Below the pieces are notes generated by a model. The model saw only the letters and a list, made by a program, of their open reading frames with translations, did not search any database and was not told the DNA's origin. This document shows, piece after piece, positions 1 through 9,324 of a DNA stretch of 64,000 nt. Position 1 is the stretch's first letter. Every line of letters begins with the position of its first letter. Both the position numbers and the translations under genes were made by a program. Source of the DNA: Sergeia podlipaevii (taxonomy: Eukaryota; Euglenozoa; Kinetoplastea; Trypanosomatida; Trypanosomatidae); NCBI GenBank assembly GCA_030849805.1, contig JASANZ010002246.1, forward strand, positions 39,736 to 103,735. Direction: 5' to 3'.

Positions 1-3000
1 AGTGTGTGGTCCTTCATTGGGAAAGACTCTCTCACATTGCTGCTGTTGTCCATAGAAAGGAGAGGTGAAGCAGGCTGAAGCATGGCCTGGCGAACAGTCC
101 GCCCAGCCACTGCATAGACGGTCGGCAGGTCGCCGAACAAGACGCCAAAGTACCGCCCCCACGTCAATGCTTCAGCAATAAGACCAAGGGGAAACTCCTC
201 CTGCGAGTCGAACAGGGGAGCCAACAACCTGCTATATAGCAACAAGGGCGATACTGGTCCTGTAAAGACAGAGATGAGTGTGCCAGGCGACAGACTGCAT
301 GGTGAGAACGGTATCAAATCTGACGCTACACCTTCTCTCCAGCTGCTGGCCTCGCTCACTCGAGCCTCCTTATGCGCATGAGGTCTACACGGATCTACTC
401 CCATCGTCCCTTGCTGCTGTTCTGGCACACAGCCGCCTTGGGCAAATGGGAGCGGGGCGACAATAGTGAAGAAGAGATCTTCATATGCAAGCAAGAAGTC
501 CTCCATGGGCCCAAGCGTCTTCTCCCACTTGCTCCAGCGCACACTTCCCTTCAGCTTGTCGAGACGTCGTCCAGAGGGAGGGGAGTGGCGCAGAGCACCC
601 AGTACCCCAGTGAAGACCGCCTTCACAGTACTCTGAGCAAAGGCAAACACACGGCCTTTATCCCCCGACTGCACTGCTCTGAGACGCAGCTCGTGGTAGG
701 ACGGAGCGACCGGCATTTCACGCGGAAAACTTCTTTTCTGTGATGGCACTGGCGTGGCAGTCTTTGACGCTTCTTTATTGTCTCTTGATACGCTCGCATC
801 AGCTGCTGTTTCTCCAAGCGGTGGCTCACTTGACGATCGGTCCACCACTCTAGTCCCTTCGCCCTCGCAGGAGGAGACAGGCGTGCGCGTGTTGCTGGTG
901 TTGCTACATGCCACAACAACGTTCACACCATCCGCAGTCAATGCAAATGGTAAAGCAGTACACGTCCTGTTCTCCTCGTGGCACATGCCAGGAAGCCCAG
1001 GAGAAGGGCATGAAAGTCGTTGCCGTACGTGCTGCATGACTGTCTCTCTCAGCGCTGTACTGTAGCGTTCGACCTGCAGATACCATTCTAGTGTTGGCAG
1101 CGGTACCGACTGCGCGCAGCCAAGCGTCGATGAGACGGGCGGGATGCCCCCAAGAGGAGACAGGCGCGGAACGCCGAAGAAACAACAGCAAATAAACGGT
1201 ACAACAGCTGTGTCGAACCACGCGTTCATCTCTGCGGTGGATGGCGGTGTGGAGCGCCGTACCCAATCTTCTGCGACAGCAAGCACGTACGTTTCACGTG
1301 GGGAGAGACTCACCGGTAGTGTGGCAAGGTGCCTCCGCCATGTGGCATAGAAGGCGCTGTGAGAACTCCTCACTGTCCCATCCGCATCCGCACAGCTGTT
1401 ACTACTAGTCCTAGTGCCATTACTCGATAGTATCTCCGCTACTTCCGACTCCGCCGCCTTTGATACTCTCGAGTGTCGCTCCACGGTGCTCGCCACCGCC
1501 GCAGTGTACGTCTTGCGCATATCTGCTTGGGAGAGGACAATCACGTCGAACTTGAGCAACGTATAAAGAGACAGTACCTGCACCGCCGCGTCCTCGGCCC
1601 CGCTTTCTGACATGTGCGCTAGCTGCTTCCGTGTCCACGTGAAGCATTGCGTGACTAACTTCTCCAATGTGAGCACGCTCGCCTCCAGCAATGACGGCTG
1701 CACCGCGCGTTGCTGCTGCTGCTGCTGCTGTTGCTGTACATGCTGTGCCCTGAGGTTTTGTCTCCTGATAAAGTGCGCTGCGCTGCATGCACACGACACG
1801 TACTTGAGCGTCTGCTTAGCGGAAGTTGCATCGTTCGTCAGGACGGCTTTGCAGAGGACGCCAAGTGCTTCTACGGTGGCCTCTTGTAGCGACACTCGCA
1901 ATGGTTGCTGCGCCTTTGCTGGTGGCGCTGATGATGCGGATCCCGGTGCTGGAGGTGAAGAGACATGCTGCTCAGCTCCTAGCCACTCTGCCATTCTTTC
2001 ATGAGTGGACTTACAGCTGTGTAGGTTCTCATTGCTACAATACTCAAGTGGTAGCTGCTGCTTCCGCTGTGTACTTAGAGATGCCAACTGGACATTGCCC
2101 CCCGCATTTGGCATCACAAAGTCGTGCGTAAAGATGTTTGCTAGTACCCACGGCAAGGAGCGGTCGCTGCGCACCAGTTCCTGTATGAGTGGCCAGTGAA
2201 CATAGGTGTCAGAGGCTAGTTGATGCTGTGAAAGTCCACAGGGTCTCCTTGTCAGTGTTGAAGAAAGAAACACGTGCACGGCAGCACCTAGATCCATCCT
2301 TGCTGGCGCTTCCAGCATCAATACTGCCTTGGGAGTCGTCAGGGGGGAAGAAGACGAAGCAGACACTGTGTCGCTGTGGAGTGTCCTTGACCAGCACGCG
2401 ACCATCAGCCCGGCAAGCCTCGATGCAGGGGCAGGGTATGCCTTCTCTGGCAACGCGGTCAGAGATTTGGCAAAACAGGCAAGGCGGCTCTCGCTAACCC
2501 AGTCGGGCAGCCGCGCTGGCATCGTTGATGCTGGCCCTGCCGCTCCACTTTTCATCTTATTCTTTTTCCTGTCTCCACTGTGAGGAGTGCGTGCTTCCAT
2601 CGAAAGTACCAATATCTTTGCTAACTCGTTAGACGCCTTCACATGCCAACTGTCCGACCCACAACCATCGCTGACACCGGTAGTAGGATGAACTAGAGGA
2701 GGTGGTGGCGGGCCCACTCGCTGAAGTATCAGAGGCTCTGCTTGACATGCGTACCAGCGATATAAATCCAAGAGCGGAAAGCAAGACTGCGCCAATGCTT
2801 CGCTATCCAGCGCATACAGCTGCGTTGTATCTTCCTCCGCTTGACCCGTACTCGTGGTTTCTCTTGCTCTGCCGTGACGCTGGTGACGACCGCGACTGCT
2901 GCGCAAACCCTTTTCGGATATGAAAGAGAGCGGACGCTCACAGGGGAGGAGCAGACGCTGCTGAACTCCACGGTTGAGGGCGTCCTCCACAAAGAGCACG

Positions 3001-3734
3001 AGGAAACGTATGGCAGGGGACTGCAAGGAGAGGGGCTGATGCAGAGCGTGCCTGGAAGTTGAGGGAAACGGCACAGGTTTAATAGTGGTGGTGGTGGTGG
3101 TGTTTCTGCCTGCTGCCTCCTGCATGTATGAGGCAAACATGTTCCCTATACAATCCATTACATTTACAGCATCACTACTCCCTTCGCCACTACCACCGCG
3201 ATGCTTGCGTGAGAGCGCTACCACGCCATTGACAAGGATATAAGGAACGACAACGTACTGTAGAAACCGGTCCAGCTCGCGTGTGCGTCGCACCTCAAGG
3301 GACGTGTCCTTCATGAGCGTTGCCGCTGACACCGCCGGGATACGCAGCTGCACAAGCCGCGCTCGCTCTAACGCAGCGGTGCTACCTTCGTATAGCCCCT
3401 CATTGTCTCGTATAACAAAAGCCTCGTCGTAGCACTCTTGTCTTCTCACATCTTGGAAGGCCGCAGATAGTGGAGATGGGGATGGCACGACCGCCGTTGC
3501 TGCCGCTACTACTAGCGAGTGAAGTTCGCGAACGGCTGCGAGAGGGGCGTGTGCGCCGGCCCATGGCGCCACGCAGAAAGCCTCGCTCCCCATGCATGCG
3601 GATGAACGTGTCACAGAAGCACACCCGCGATGCCCTCTGGAAATGTTTAAAGAAACGGCGATGATGTGTTTTTGATGCTCATGCCACTCACGTGTGAAGA
3701 CTACAGTGCCATTAAGACTATAAATGCGCCGCAT
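1..3734 (-). CDS. Large hypothetical protein, 3' end beyond the left edge
   Basis: One minus-strand frame is open from 3734 to the first base of the window; I read it codon by codon and found no stop, so at least 1244 residues are present and the C-terminus lies outside. The ATG at 3734-3732 is chosen because an in-frame TAA lies 6 nt upstream of it and a strong pyrimidine tract with an AG sits only about 26 nt upstream. The N-terminus starts MRRIYSLNGTVVFTREW. Seen inside: a run of nine Gln (about residues 667-675), a short Thr run near residue 213, and Ser/Pro/Ala-rich stretches between better-ordered helical segments. I recognise no domain, signal peptide or clear membrane segment. It is the most downstream gene seen in the polycistron. 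Coding status is near certain from frame length; function unknown. Confidence 0.88.
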   Translation of the reverse strand, partial: MRRIYSLNGTVVFTREWHEHQKHIIAVSLNISRGHRGCASVTRSSACMGSEAFCVAPWAGAHAPLAAVRELHSLVVAAATAVVPSPSPLSAAFQDVRRQECYDEAFVIRDNEGLYEGSTAALERARLVQLRIPAVSAATLMKDTSLEVRRTRELDRFLQYVVVPYILVNGVVALSRKHRGGSGEGSSDAVNVMDCIGNMFASYMQEAAGRNTTTTTTIKPVPFPSTSRHALHQPLSLQSPAIRFLVLFVEDALNRGVQQRLLLPCERPLSFISEKGLRSSRGRHQRHGRARETTSTGQAEEDTTQLYALDSEALAQSCFPLLDLYRWYACQAEPLILQRVGPPPPPLVHPTTGVSDGCGSDSWHVKASNELAKILVLSMEARTPHSGDRKKNKMKSGAAGPASTMPARLPDWVSESRLACFAKSLTALPEKAYPAPASRLAGLMVACWSRTLHSDTVSASSSSPLTTPKAVLMLEAPARMDLGAAVHVFLSSTLTRRPCGLSQHQLASDTYVHWPLIQELVRSDRSLPWVLANIFTHDFVMPNAGGNVQLASLSTQRKQQLPLEYCSNENLHSCKSTHERMAEWLGAEQHVSSPPAPGSASSAPPAKAQQPLRVSLQEATVEALGVLCKAVLTNDATSAKQTLKYVSCACSAAHFIRRQNLRAQHVQQQQQQQQQRAVQPSLLEASVLTLEKLVTQCFTWTRKQLAHMSESGAEDAAVQVLSLYTLLKFDVIVLSQADMRKTYTAAVASTVERHSRVSKAAESEVAEILSSNGTRTSSNSCADADGTVRSSHSAFYATWRRHLATLPVSLSPRETYVLAVAEDWVRRSTPPSTAEMNAWFDTAVVPFICCCFFGVPRLSPLGGIPPVSSTLGCAQSVPLPTLEWYLQVERYSTALRETVMQHVRQRLSCPSPGLPGMCHEENRTCTALPFALTADGVNVVVACSNTSNTRTPVSSCEGEGTRVVDRSSSEPPLGETAADASVSRDNKEASKTATPVPSQKRSFPREMPVAPSYHELRLRAVQSGDKGRVFAFAQSTVKAVFTGVLGALRHSPPSGRRLDKLKGSVRWSKWEKTLGPMEDFLLAYEDLFFTIVAPLPFAQGGCVPEQQQGTMGVDPCRPHAHKEARVSEASSWREGVASDLIPFSPCSLSPGTLISVFTGPVSPLLLYSRLLAPLFDSQEEFPLGLIAEALTWGRYFGVLFGDLPTVYAVAGRTVRQAMLQPASPLLSMDNSSNVRESFPMKDHT

Positions 3735-3760
3735 CCATTAGAAATGAAACGAAAAGGACG

Positions 3761-3802
3761 CTGAGAGAGCGCGAATGGGTGAGAGAGAGAGAGAGAGGGG
3801 AG
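3761..3802 (-). promoter_or_regulatory. Trans-splice acceptor for the left-edge gene
   Basis: On the minus strand a CT-rich tract (complement of 3781-3802) is followed by an AG (complement of 3762-3761), 26 nt before the ATG at 3734. This is the usual trypanosomatid arrangement for spliced-leader addition and supports the chosen start. Exact acceptor use is inferred. Confidence 0.6.
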
Positions 3803-4201
3803 TCTTTCAATAATTGATTGTTTGTGAGAGGCAAATTGCTGTCACTACTCTTCTTTTCTTTGGATGTGGTTCCTTTGCGGTAGAGACAGAAAGTGATGAA
3901 GAGAAGAAGGGAGAGAGAGAGAGAGAGAGAGGGTAAGATGGTGGGAATATATATCCACGCTACATAGCAAAGAGCACATTTTGAGTTGTGTACTCACAGA
4001 AGGACATAAGCACAAGCAGTTGCATACAGAAATGCTCAGTCTTGCATCTCTCTCTCTCTCTCTCCACATTTATAAATGTATGTACTTGTACGCACAGGGT
4101 CTGATACTTTCTGAACAGCTCTCCTACACAAATAAACACATCTATGCCATATGTCAGCAACACATTTCGTCAGTTTCTCTCTCTCTCCCCCTCTTAGCAG
4201 A
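3803..4201. other. Intergenic region, no gene seen
   Basis: Between the 1478-residue gene and the left-edge gene. It holds GA-rich runs (about 3912-3931), CT runs (4057-4073 and 4181-4194) and AT-rich DNA; presumably the 3' UTR of the upstream gene plus RNA-processing signals. Short ORFs here are low-complexity and overlap each other on both strands. Confidence 0.6.
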
Positions 4202-7200
4202 TTAGTGTCGCAGAACGGCCGCATCGGCCACAGCCCACACACAGCGTATGAGCTGTGCCAGGTGTATGTCCTGCACAGTTCCGGGTACTATTAGACTCTC
4301 AAGACGACGGCAGAACGCCAGAAGACCTACCAGACCCAAGAAAGACGACTCGATACCTTCCGCCGCCGCCTCCACCACTGAAGCGCTGACATCTCCCTCG
4401 GCAGCACCAATAGTACTGCAGCCGACTGTGGCAGTGGTGTCAATGCACAACATCATGCAAACGGTCTCGATCACAGCGTGAGGAAACGTACGCTGCAGCA
4501 CTGACATCTCCTGCTCCTGTTGAGCCTTCTCAACGTACCGCAGCTGCGCCACAAGCGCCGGGAAGGACGTCACAGTCGACAAGATGTCTGATGGCAGCTG
4601 CGTGAGGCTGGCAAAAAGCGTTGCTGGGCACGCTGCCGGACACTCCGTGCTTGCACTCGACTCAGAAAGAGGTAGCAGCACCAACTCAGCGAGCAGTGCA
4701 CCAAGCTCGGCTCTCAAGTCCGACTGCGACGAGCGATCCATAGCGTCTTTCACCGCTTTCCAGCCAGAGCGGTCCGTAACTTCTCCTAGGCAATTCGTGA
4801 CGCTCTGCTTCTGCTGCCAGCTTCGTGGCATTAGCTCCACGACATCTTCCCGAGCCGCGCCGGGCACCACAGATGTGAAGAGGTGCCGCAGGTAGCCCAT
4901 CCACAACCGCAAGAGCCCCTGCGGCTGCCACTGAGTGCCAAACACGGTGCGGTGCACCACCTGCAGCAGAGTCCGGAATACCGTCACATCTTGACTCGTG
5001 CAGAACGTCTCCGTGCGGCCCATATAATTCTGCGCGCCGTCCTCCTGCGCCAGCCGCCGCTGCTCCTCCCATGCCGCGCGCAGGCGACATAACTCACGGT
5101 GCAGAGTGCGGTACGCACCCACCACCAGAAGCAACGCGCATGGGGAGGCAGCAGGCAGGTGCACGGGCGTCACGCGGCGCAGGTTATCATCCACGGCGAC
5201 ATCGTCAATGGCGATGGCACCAGTGAGAAGGGCAATAAAGAAGGAATCGTGTTGCTTGTGTGAGTCCTCTACCCGCGAGTAGAGCATTCCCAGAGTTTCC
5301 TCGTGAGCGTTTGCGTCCAGAGTGCTATCGAGACTTCTGTCAGGGTTCTGAACCCACGCTCGAAGCCGCGAGCAGCTCTGTTCAACAAGTGTGTCCAGCT
5401 GCCGCTTCCCTATCTCTAAAGAGATTGGGGATGGCAAGTCTGCTTGCGCCTCCTGCAGCTGGTTCATGATCGCGTAGGGCCCAAGCACATGATACCTCTG
5501 CAGTGCCAAGTAAATACCCTCCACACTCCACGGGAGAGCGAGCAGGCCAGAGACAATGAGACTGAGCGTGGTCAGCTCCCCAGGATCTGTGCCAGTAGTG
5601 TGGTCCTGCCCCGTGGCGGCGCTGGTGAGATGCATCAGCGTAGGCAAGAGCGAAGTATGAAGGGCGTCGTAATCGTCTTGGCTGATCTTACCACGCCTCT
5701 CCAGCAGGGTGAAAAGGGTGTGGACGAGGCCCATCACGAGTCTTGGGTCTCGGCCTATCGTCGTATATATGGACATCATTGCCCCTCGCTCACTATTGGC
5801 GCTGATGCTAGGGTTCTTTGAAGTGTCTTGCCCTGCTGCAGCGCCTCCCTCTGATTGCTGATGTTGCTGCTTTCTTTCGTTACTCTCATCGTCGTTCTCC
5901 TCCTCCTCCGAGGACCACACTTCCTCGGATGCCCGGATAACAGCCCATGGAAGTGCCTCTTCGTGTTGTAGAGCTGGTGTTGGCGGCACCTTCGCGGCTG
6001 AATCGGGGTCTGGTGGCGCTACTTTCGGCGTGAGGCGCTCCTGCACTTCCTTGGCATCCACGATGATAAGTTTGTGCAGTGCGGCCAATACACGAGTGAG
6101 TACTCTCTGTCTCTCTGGACGCAACACCACAAAGCAGCTGGGATGGTACAGCTGCCAGAAGGTACTGTCCATAAACTGCGCCAAACGATCTGCTGCAGCG
6201 GACGTTGAAGAGTGCCTTGATGACAGGCGAGTACGCAAGGAACGCACAGCAGAGTGTCCCTCGCTCTCTTCCTCCTCCTCTCTCGGTTGACCATTCTGTG
6301 GTGCTATCTCCCGTCCTCTTCCCTCCTTCTCCTTGTCTTCTTCTGCATCTGAGACATGAACAGAAGCGCCATCACTGTGCTGTAGCAAACTGTCCCGTGC
6401 TCGCTTCGCCCTGCTGCGCTGCCGCTGCACCTTCATCTCCAATCGTTCCAGCCGCCTTGCCAGGCCCTTGCATGAACTCTCCAGACGCTGCTGCTCTCGC
6501 GTAAGGCACCGTAGCGCACACGCACGATACTCGCGGCGCATGGCATGCAACATGCCAACGATTCCCTCATCAGTATTGACGGCTCCGACTCCACCGGCCA
6601 CACTTCCGCTCGTGCCTCCGCTACCGCCACTTCCGCCGACGCCGAAGCTGCTCTTCACTAAACTGCCGCCGCCATCTGCACCGCTTAGGGCTGCGGCCAC
6701 AGCTGCCTCTTCATCTGGTGCTTGTGCGGCCGTGAGCTGCTCGTAGACAAGCAGAAGCTGTCCCCAGAAGGCGTCGAGCGAGCGCATCAGCGCCTGCTTA
6801 CTCTCTTCCACCTTCTCTTCGTCTTTGTGCTCCTTACGCTTATCTCTGCTTTCATCTTTATTGCCGCCGTCTCGCGCTGTCCCGTTATTGGTGCTGTGAT
6901 ATCGTGTGAGTTTCAGCTGATCCGCCACGCAGTTCCAAAAGAAGTCCCGCCGACACAACATGTTATGGCACCCCCACAGAGGACCTCGCTCGGCCTCAGT
7001 GGTGTGAAGGAGGTCCTGGCCAACTGTATAGACTCGACAGCTTGCGTAACGAGCAAGACCTTCGCTAACTCGCTTGAGAAGCATCGGAACCGCCTCTGCC
7101 ACTGCCATCGTCACCGCCTCATTCCCAAAAGCTTGCGTGGGACCACTATGAGAAGAGGCTGAGCTGCTACACTGCGCTTCATCAGCCGCTGCCACGCGCG

Positions 7201-8638
7201 CGCACGTTATGAGGGACATCAAACACACCCAGTGAGATTCATGCAGCTGATCTATTGCAAAAGAGTCCCCTTCAATGACATTGGAGTGCGATGTTGCTGA
7301 AGTGGTGCTGCTGTTGTTGTTGTTGCTGCCTGCATCCGGTGCATCATACATGGCACCTCCCCCGTAGCGACTGAAGCACACCCGCCACTGGCATTCCAGC
7401 TCCATCGCGCAGGTGCGGGCCACTGTGCGCACAGCAGCACGGACACGCGCCGCTAGCCTCTCCTGCTCTCCTGCCAATGCGGCTTGTGCCGAGGGGAGAC
7501 CCGCTGCTATCGTCTTTTGGGATAAAGAAGAGCGAAGCACATGCACGTACACCGCACGCGCCTCCAGCATCACCCACTGTGCCTGTGATTGCAGAAGAAC
7601 TGCGGCTGCCACACAGAGGGCTTTGAAAGACCCTGTCGCAGTGGCAAAGGAGCCCAGCGCATACATAAGCTGCACTGCGCTAGCAGTCCGAAGTTCATGT
7701 CGCCTCTTCGCTGAGACAGCGGCAGCAACATGAGGTGGTGCCGCAACGAGTTCATTGACCCTGCTAGTGCTACAAGTACTGCTCGTGTAGGCGCTTGTGG
7801 ACAGACTCTGGAGAAGATCGGCGTCGCACTGCCGACACTGCTCTGCCGTGTTTTGTAGATGTGCCTGGCCCACAGCGTCTATTAAGGAAGAAGCTACCAT
7901 GTCCATATGGCGGTCATCTAGTGCGTCTTGCCGCCTCTCACGTTGCTTCGCGGCCTGCTGCTCCCCTTCCACAGCATCGAGGCCAAGCTGTGCCTCTTGC
8001 TGAAGTGCTACAAGTCGATCCCGCCCCTCACGCCGTCTCCGTTGAAGCAAAGGGATCACAAGATGTGGCAGCCACAGTGCTAATGGTGAAAGACTACTAC
8101 TACTCTCCGCAAGCGTGGCTAATGACTCGTCAGCGCCGTGAGCGGGCCTAGCATCTCGCATTAACAAGGACACAATGTGATTGAAATCAGCACGTTCTTC
8201 ACTATCACAGGGGTACGACTTCTTCGTCGCCCGTAGAGGCACTCGCAATTGCGCGCGTTCAAGTGTTTTATACAACGAGGCTGTGCGGGCGTCATGTTCT
8301 GGTCCAAGGCCGCTCACTCGACCACCGTCTGCGTGACGGTTGCTACCACTGTCCACTCCATCCACGAGCACTCCGCATAGCTCCTGTAAGACTACACTCA
8401 GAGCGTCTGGGGGAGAACGACTCAACTTCGGCGCCTCTGACGCAGAAACTTCGACCAGGTCGGAGGGTGAGGGAGATGGTGCGGTCACAGAGTTCTGCTG
8501 CTGCTGCAGAGCATCTAGAAGAGTGCGCAGAAGTGTTCCTTCGTCTGGCTCTGCGAGGCATCTAGCACGTAGCACCTCATCAGCGTCTTCGTCGCCATGA
8601 TTTCCTGAAGAGACCGCTGGCGCAGAGGCACTATCCAT
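4202..8638 (-). CDS. Hypothetical protein, 1478 residues
   Basis: A single intronless frame from ATG (8638-8636) to a stop at 4202. No signal peptide or transmembrane span is evident. Visible: an Asp/Glu-rich N-terminus, a Gly/Ser-rich linker around residues 640-690, a basic predicted coiled coil at about 710-755 (heptad-like Leu/Arg/Glu, starting CLTREQQRLESSCKGL), a strongly acidic Glu/Asp/Asn patch near 905-920, and helical, leucine-rich segments in the last 500 residues. The alternation of disordered linkers and alpha-helical blocks suggests a large scaffold, but I recognise no family and infer no function. It has the same strand and spacing as its neighbours and belongs to the same transcription unit. 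Confidence 0.9.
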   Translation of the reverse strand: MDSASAPAVSSGNHGDEDADEVLRARCLAEPDEGTLLRTLLDALQQQQNSVTAPSPSPSDLVEVSASEAPKLSRSPPDALSVVLQELCGVLVDGVDSGSNRHADGGRVSGLGPEHDARTASLYKTLERAQLRVPLRATKKSYPCDSEERADFNHIVSLLMRDARPAHGADESLATLAESSSSLSPLALWLPHLVIPLLQRRRREGRDRLVALQQEAQLGLDAVEGEQQAAKQRERRQDALDDRHMDMVASSLIDAVGQAHLQNTAEQCRQCDADLLQSLSTSAYTSSTCSTSRVNELVAAPPHVAAAVSAKRRHELRTASAVQLMYALGSFATATGSFKALCVAAAVLLQSQAQWVMLEARAVYVHVLRSSLSQKTIAAGLPSAQAALAGEQERLAARVRAAVRTVARTCAMELECQWRVCFSRYGGGAMYDAPDAGSNNNNSSTTSATSHSNVIEGDSFAIDQLHESHWVCLMSLITCARVAAADEAQCSSSASSHSGPTQAFGNEAVTMAVAEAVPMLLKRVSEGLARYASCRVYTVGQDLLHTTEAERGPLWGCHNMLCRRDFFWNCVADQLKLTRYHSTNNGTARDGGNKDESRDKRKEHKDEEKVEESKQALMRSLDAFWGQLLLVYEQLTAAQAPDEEAAVAAALSGADGGGSLVKSSFGVGGSGGSGGTSGSVAGGVGAVNTDEGIVGMLHAMRREYRACALRCLTREQQRLESSCKGLARRLERLEMKVQRQRSRAKRARDSLLQHSDGASVHVSDAEEDKEKEGRGREIAPQNGQPREEEEESEGHSAVRSLRTRLSSRHSSTSAAADRLAQFMDSTFWQLYHPSCFVVLRPERQRVLTRVLAALHKLIIVDAKEVQERLTPKVAPPDPDSAAKVPPTPALQHEEALPWAVIRASEEVWSSEEEENDDESNERKQQHQQSEGGAAAGQDTSKNPSISANSERGAMMSIYTTIGRDPRLVMGLVHTLFTLLERRGKISQDDYDALHTSLLPTLMHLTSAATGQDHTTGTDPGELTTLSLIVSGLLALPWSVEGIYLALQRYHVLGPYAIMNQLQEAQADLPSPISLEIGKRQLDTLVEQSCSRLRAWVQNPDRSLDSTLDANAHEETLGMLYSRVEDSHKQHDSFFIALLTGAIAIDDVAVDDNLRRVTPVHLPAASPCALLLVVGAYRTLHRELCRLRAAWEEQRRLAQEDGAQNYMGRTETFCTSQDVTVFRTLLQVVHRTVFGTQWQPQGLLRLWMGYLRHLFTSVVPGAAREDVVELMPRSWQQKQSVTNCLGEVTDRSGWKAVKDAMDRSSQSDLRAELGALLAELVLLPLSESSASTECPAACPATLFASLTQLPSDILSTVTSFPALVAQLRYVEKAQQEQEMSVLQRTFPHAVIETVCMMLCIDTTATVGCSTIGAAEGDVSASVVEAAAEGIESSFLGLVGLLAFCRRLESLIVPGTVQDIHLAQLIRCVWAVADAAVLRH

Positions 8639-9324
8639 AATAAAATATTATTCTCTTTTTATTTAATCTCTTTGTTTGTTTATGTTGGGCACGCTTTTAA
8701 AGCGCTATACGAAGTTGTTTCCGTTGCTAACGCACACATACACGCACACACACACACAAAAATAAAAAACAAAAATGGAGGAAAACGATAGAATTGGGAG
8801 GGATCACAACCAAGAAAAGAAAATATATAAAGAGCTACATCTTATTCTACAGCACAAAGAGAAATCGTCGAGTGTATGAGATGCGTACCAACTGTCATCT
8901 TATGAAATTTTTTTTTCGTCCCAACTGCAATAGCATTCTCCTCTCCCATTTCTATTTAAGTCTTCCTTTTTTCTTTTTTTGGATAACTCTATTTTGGTAA
9001 TGGTGATATTAATGATAATGATAAAAGAAAAAAAAAAGGAGCAATAGGATGGTGAGAGACCCCCCCCTCTCCTCCACTCTTTCTCTACCTTTCATTGCCA
9101 GGGGACTATTTGCCCATGCTTGCATCCCTACTCAATATCTATCTATGACCTTCTCGGTAATAACTGTATATATGTGTCGCAAAATAAATGTGTACTTAGC
9201 CGCGATGCGCGTGCGTGTGTGCTGTGTATGTGCACGCTTCTTGTACTTGCTGCATACACAACACATCGACCTCCTGCCCTCTGTCTTCCCAGGCATGCTA
9301 TCCGTTTTCTCTTTTAAATTCTTC
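8639..9324. other. Intergenic region, no gene seen
   Basis: AT-rich spacer of 686 bp with A/T homopolymers and a short CA run near 8741-8757. The right part is presumably the 3' UTR of the LRR gene, the left part the splice region of the 1478-residue gene. No RNA gene or conserved ORF could be supported. Confidence 0.6.

Noticed and set aside
278..3664. Numerous small ORFs on both strands in the first 3.7 kb
   Set aside because: They overlap the continuous minus-strand frame that is open from 3734 to base 1 and are shadows of it.
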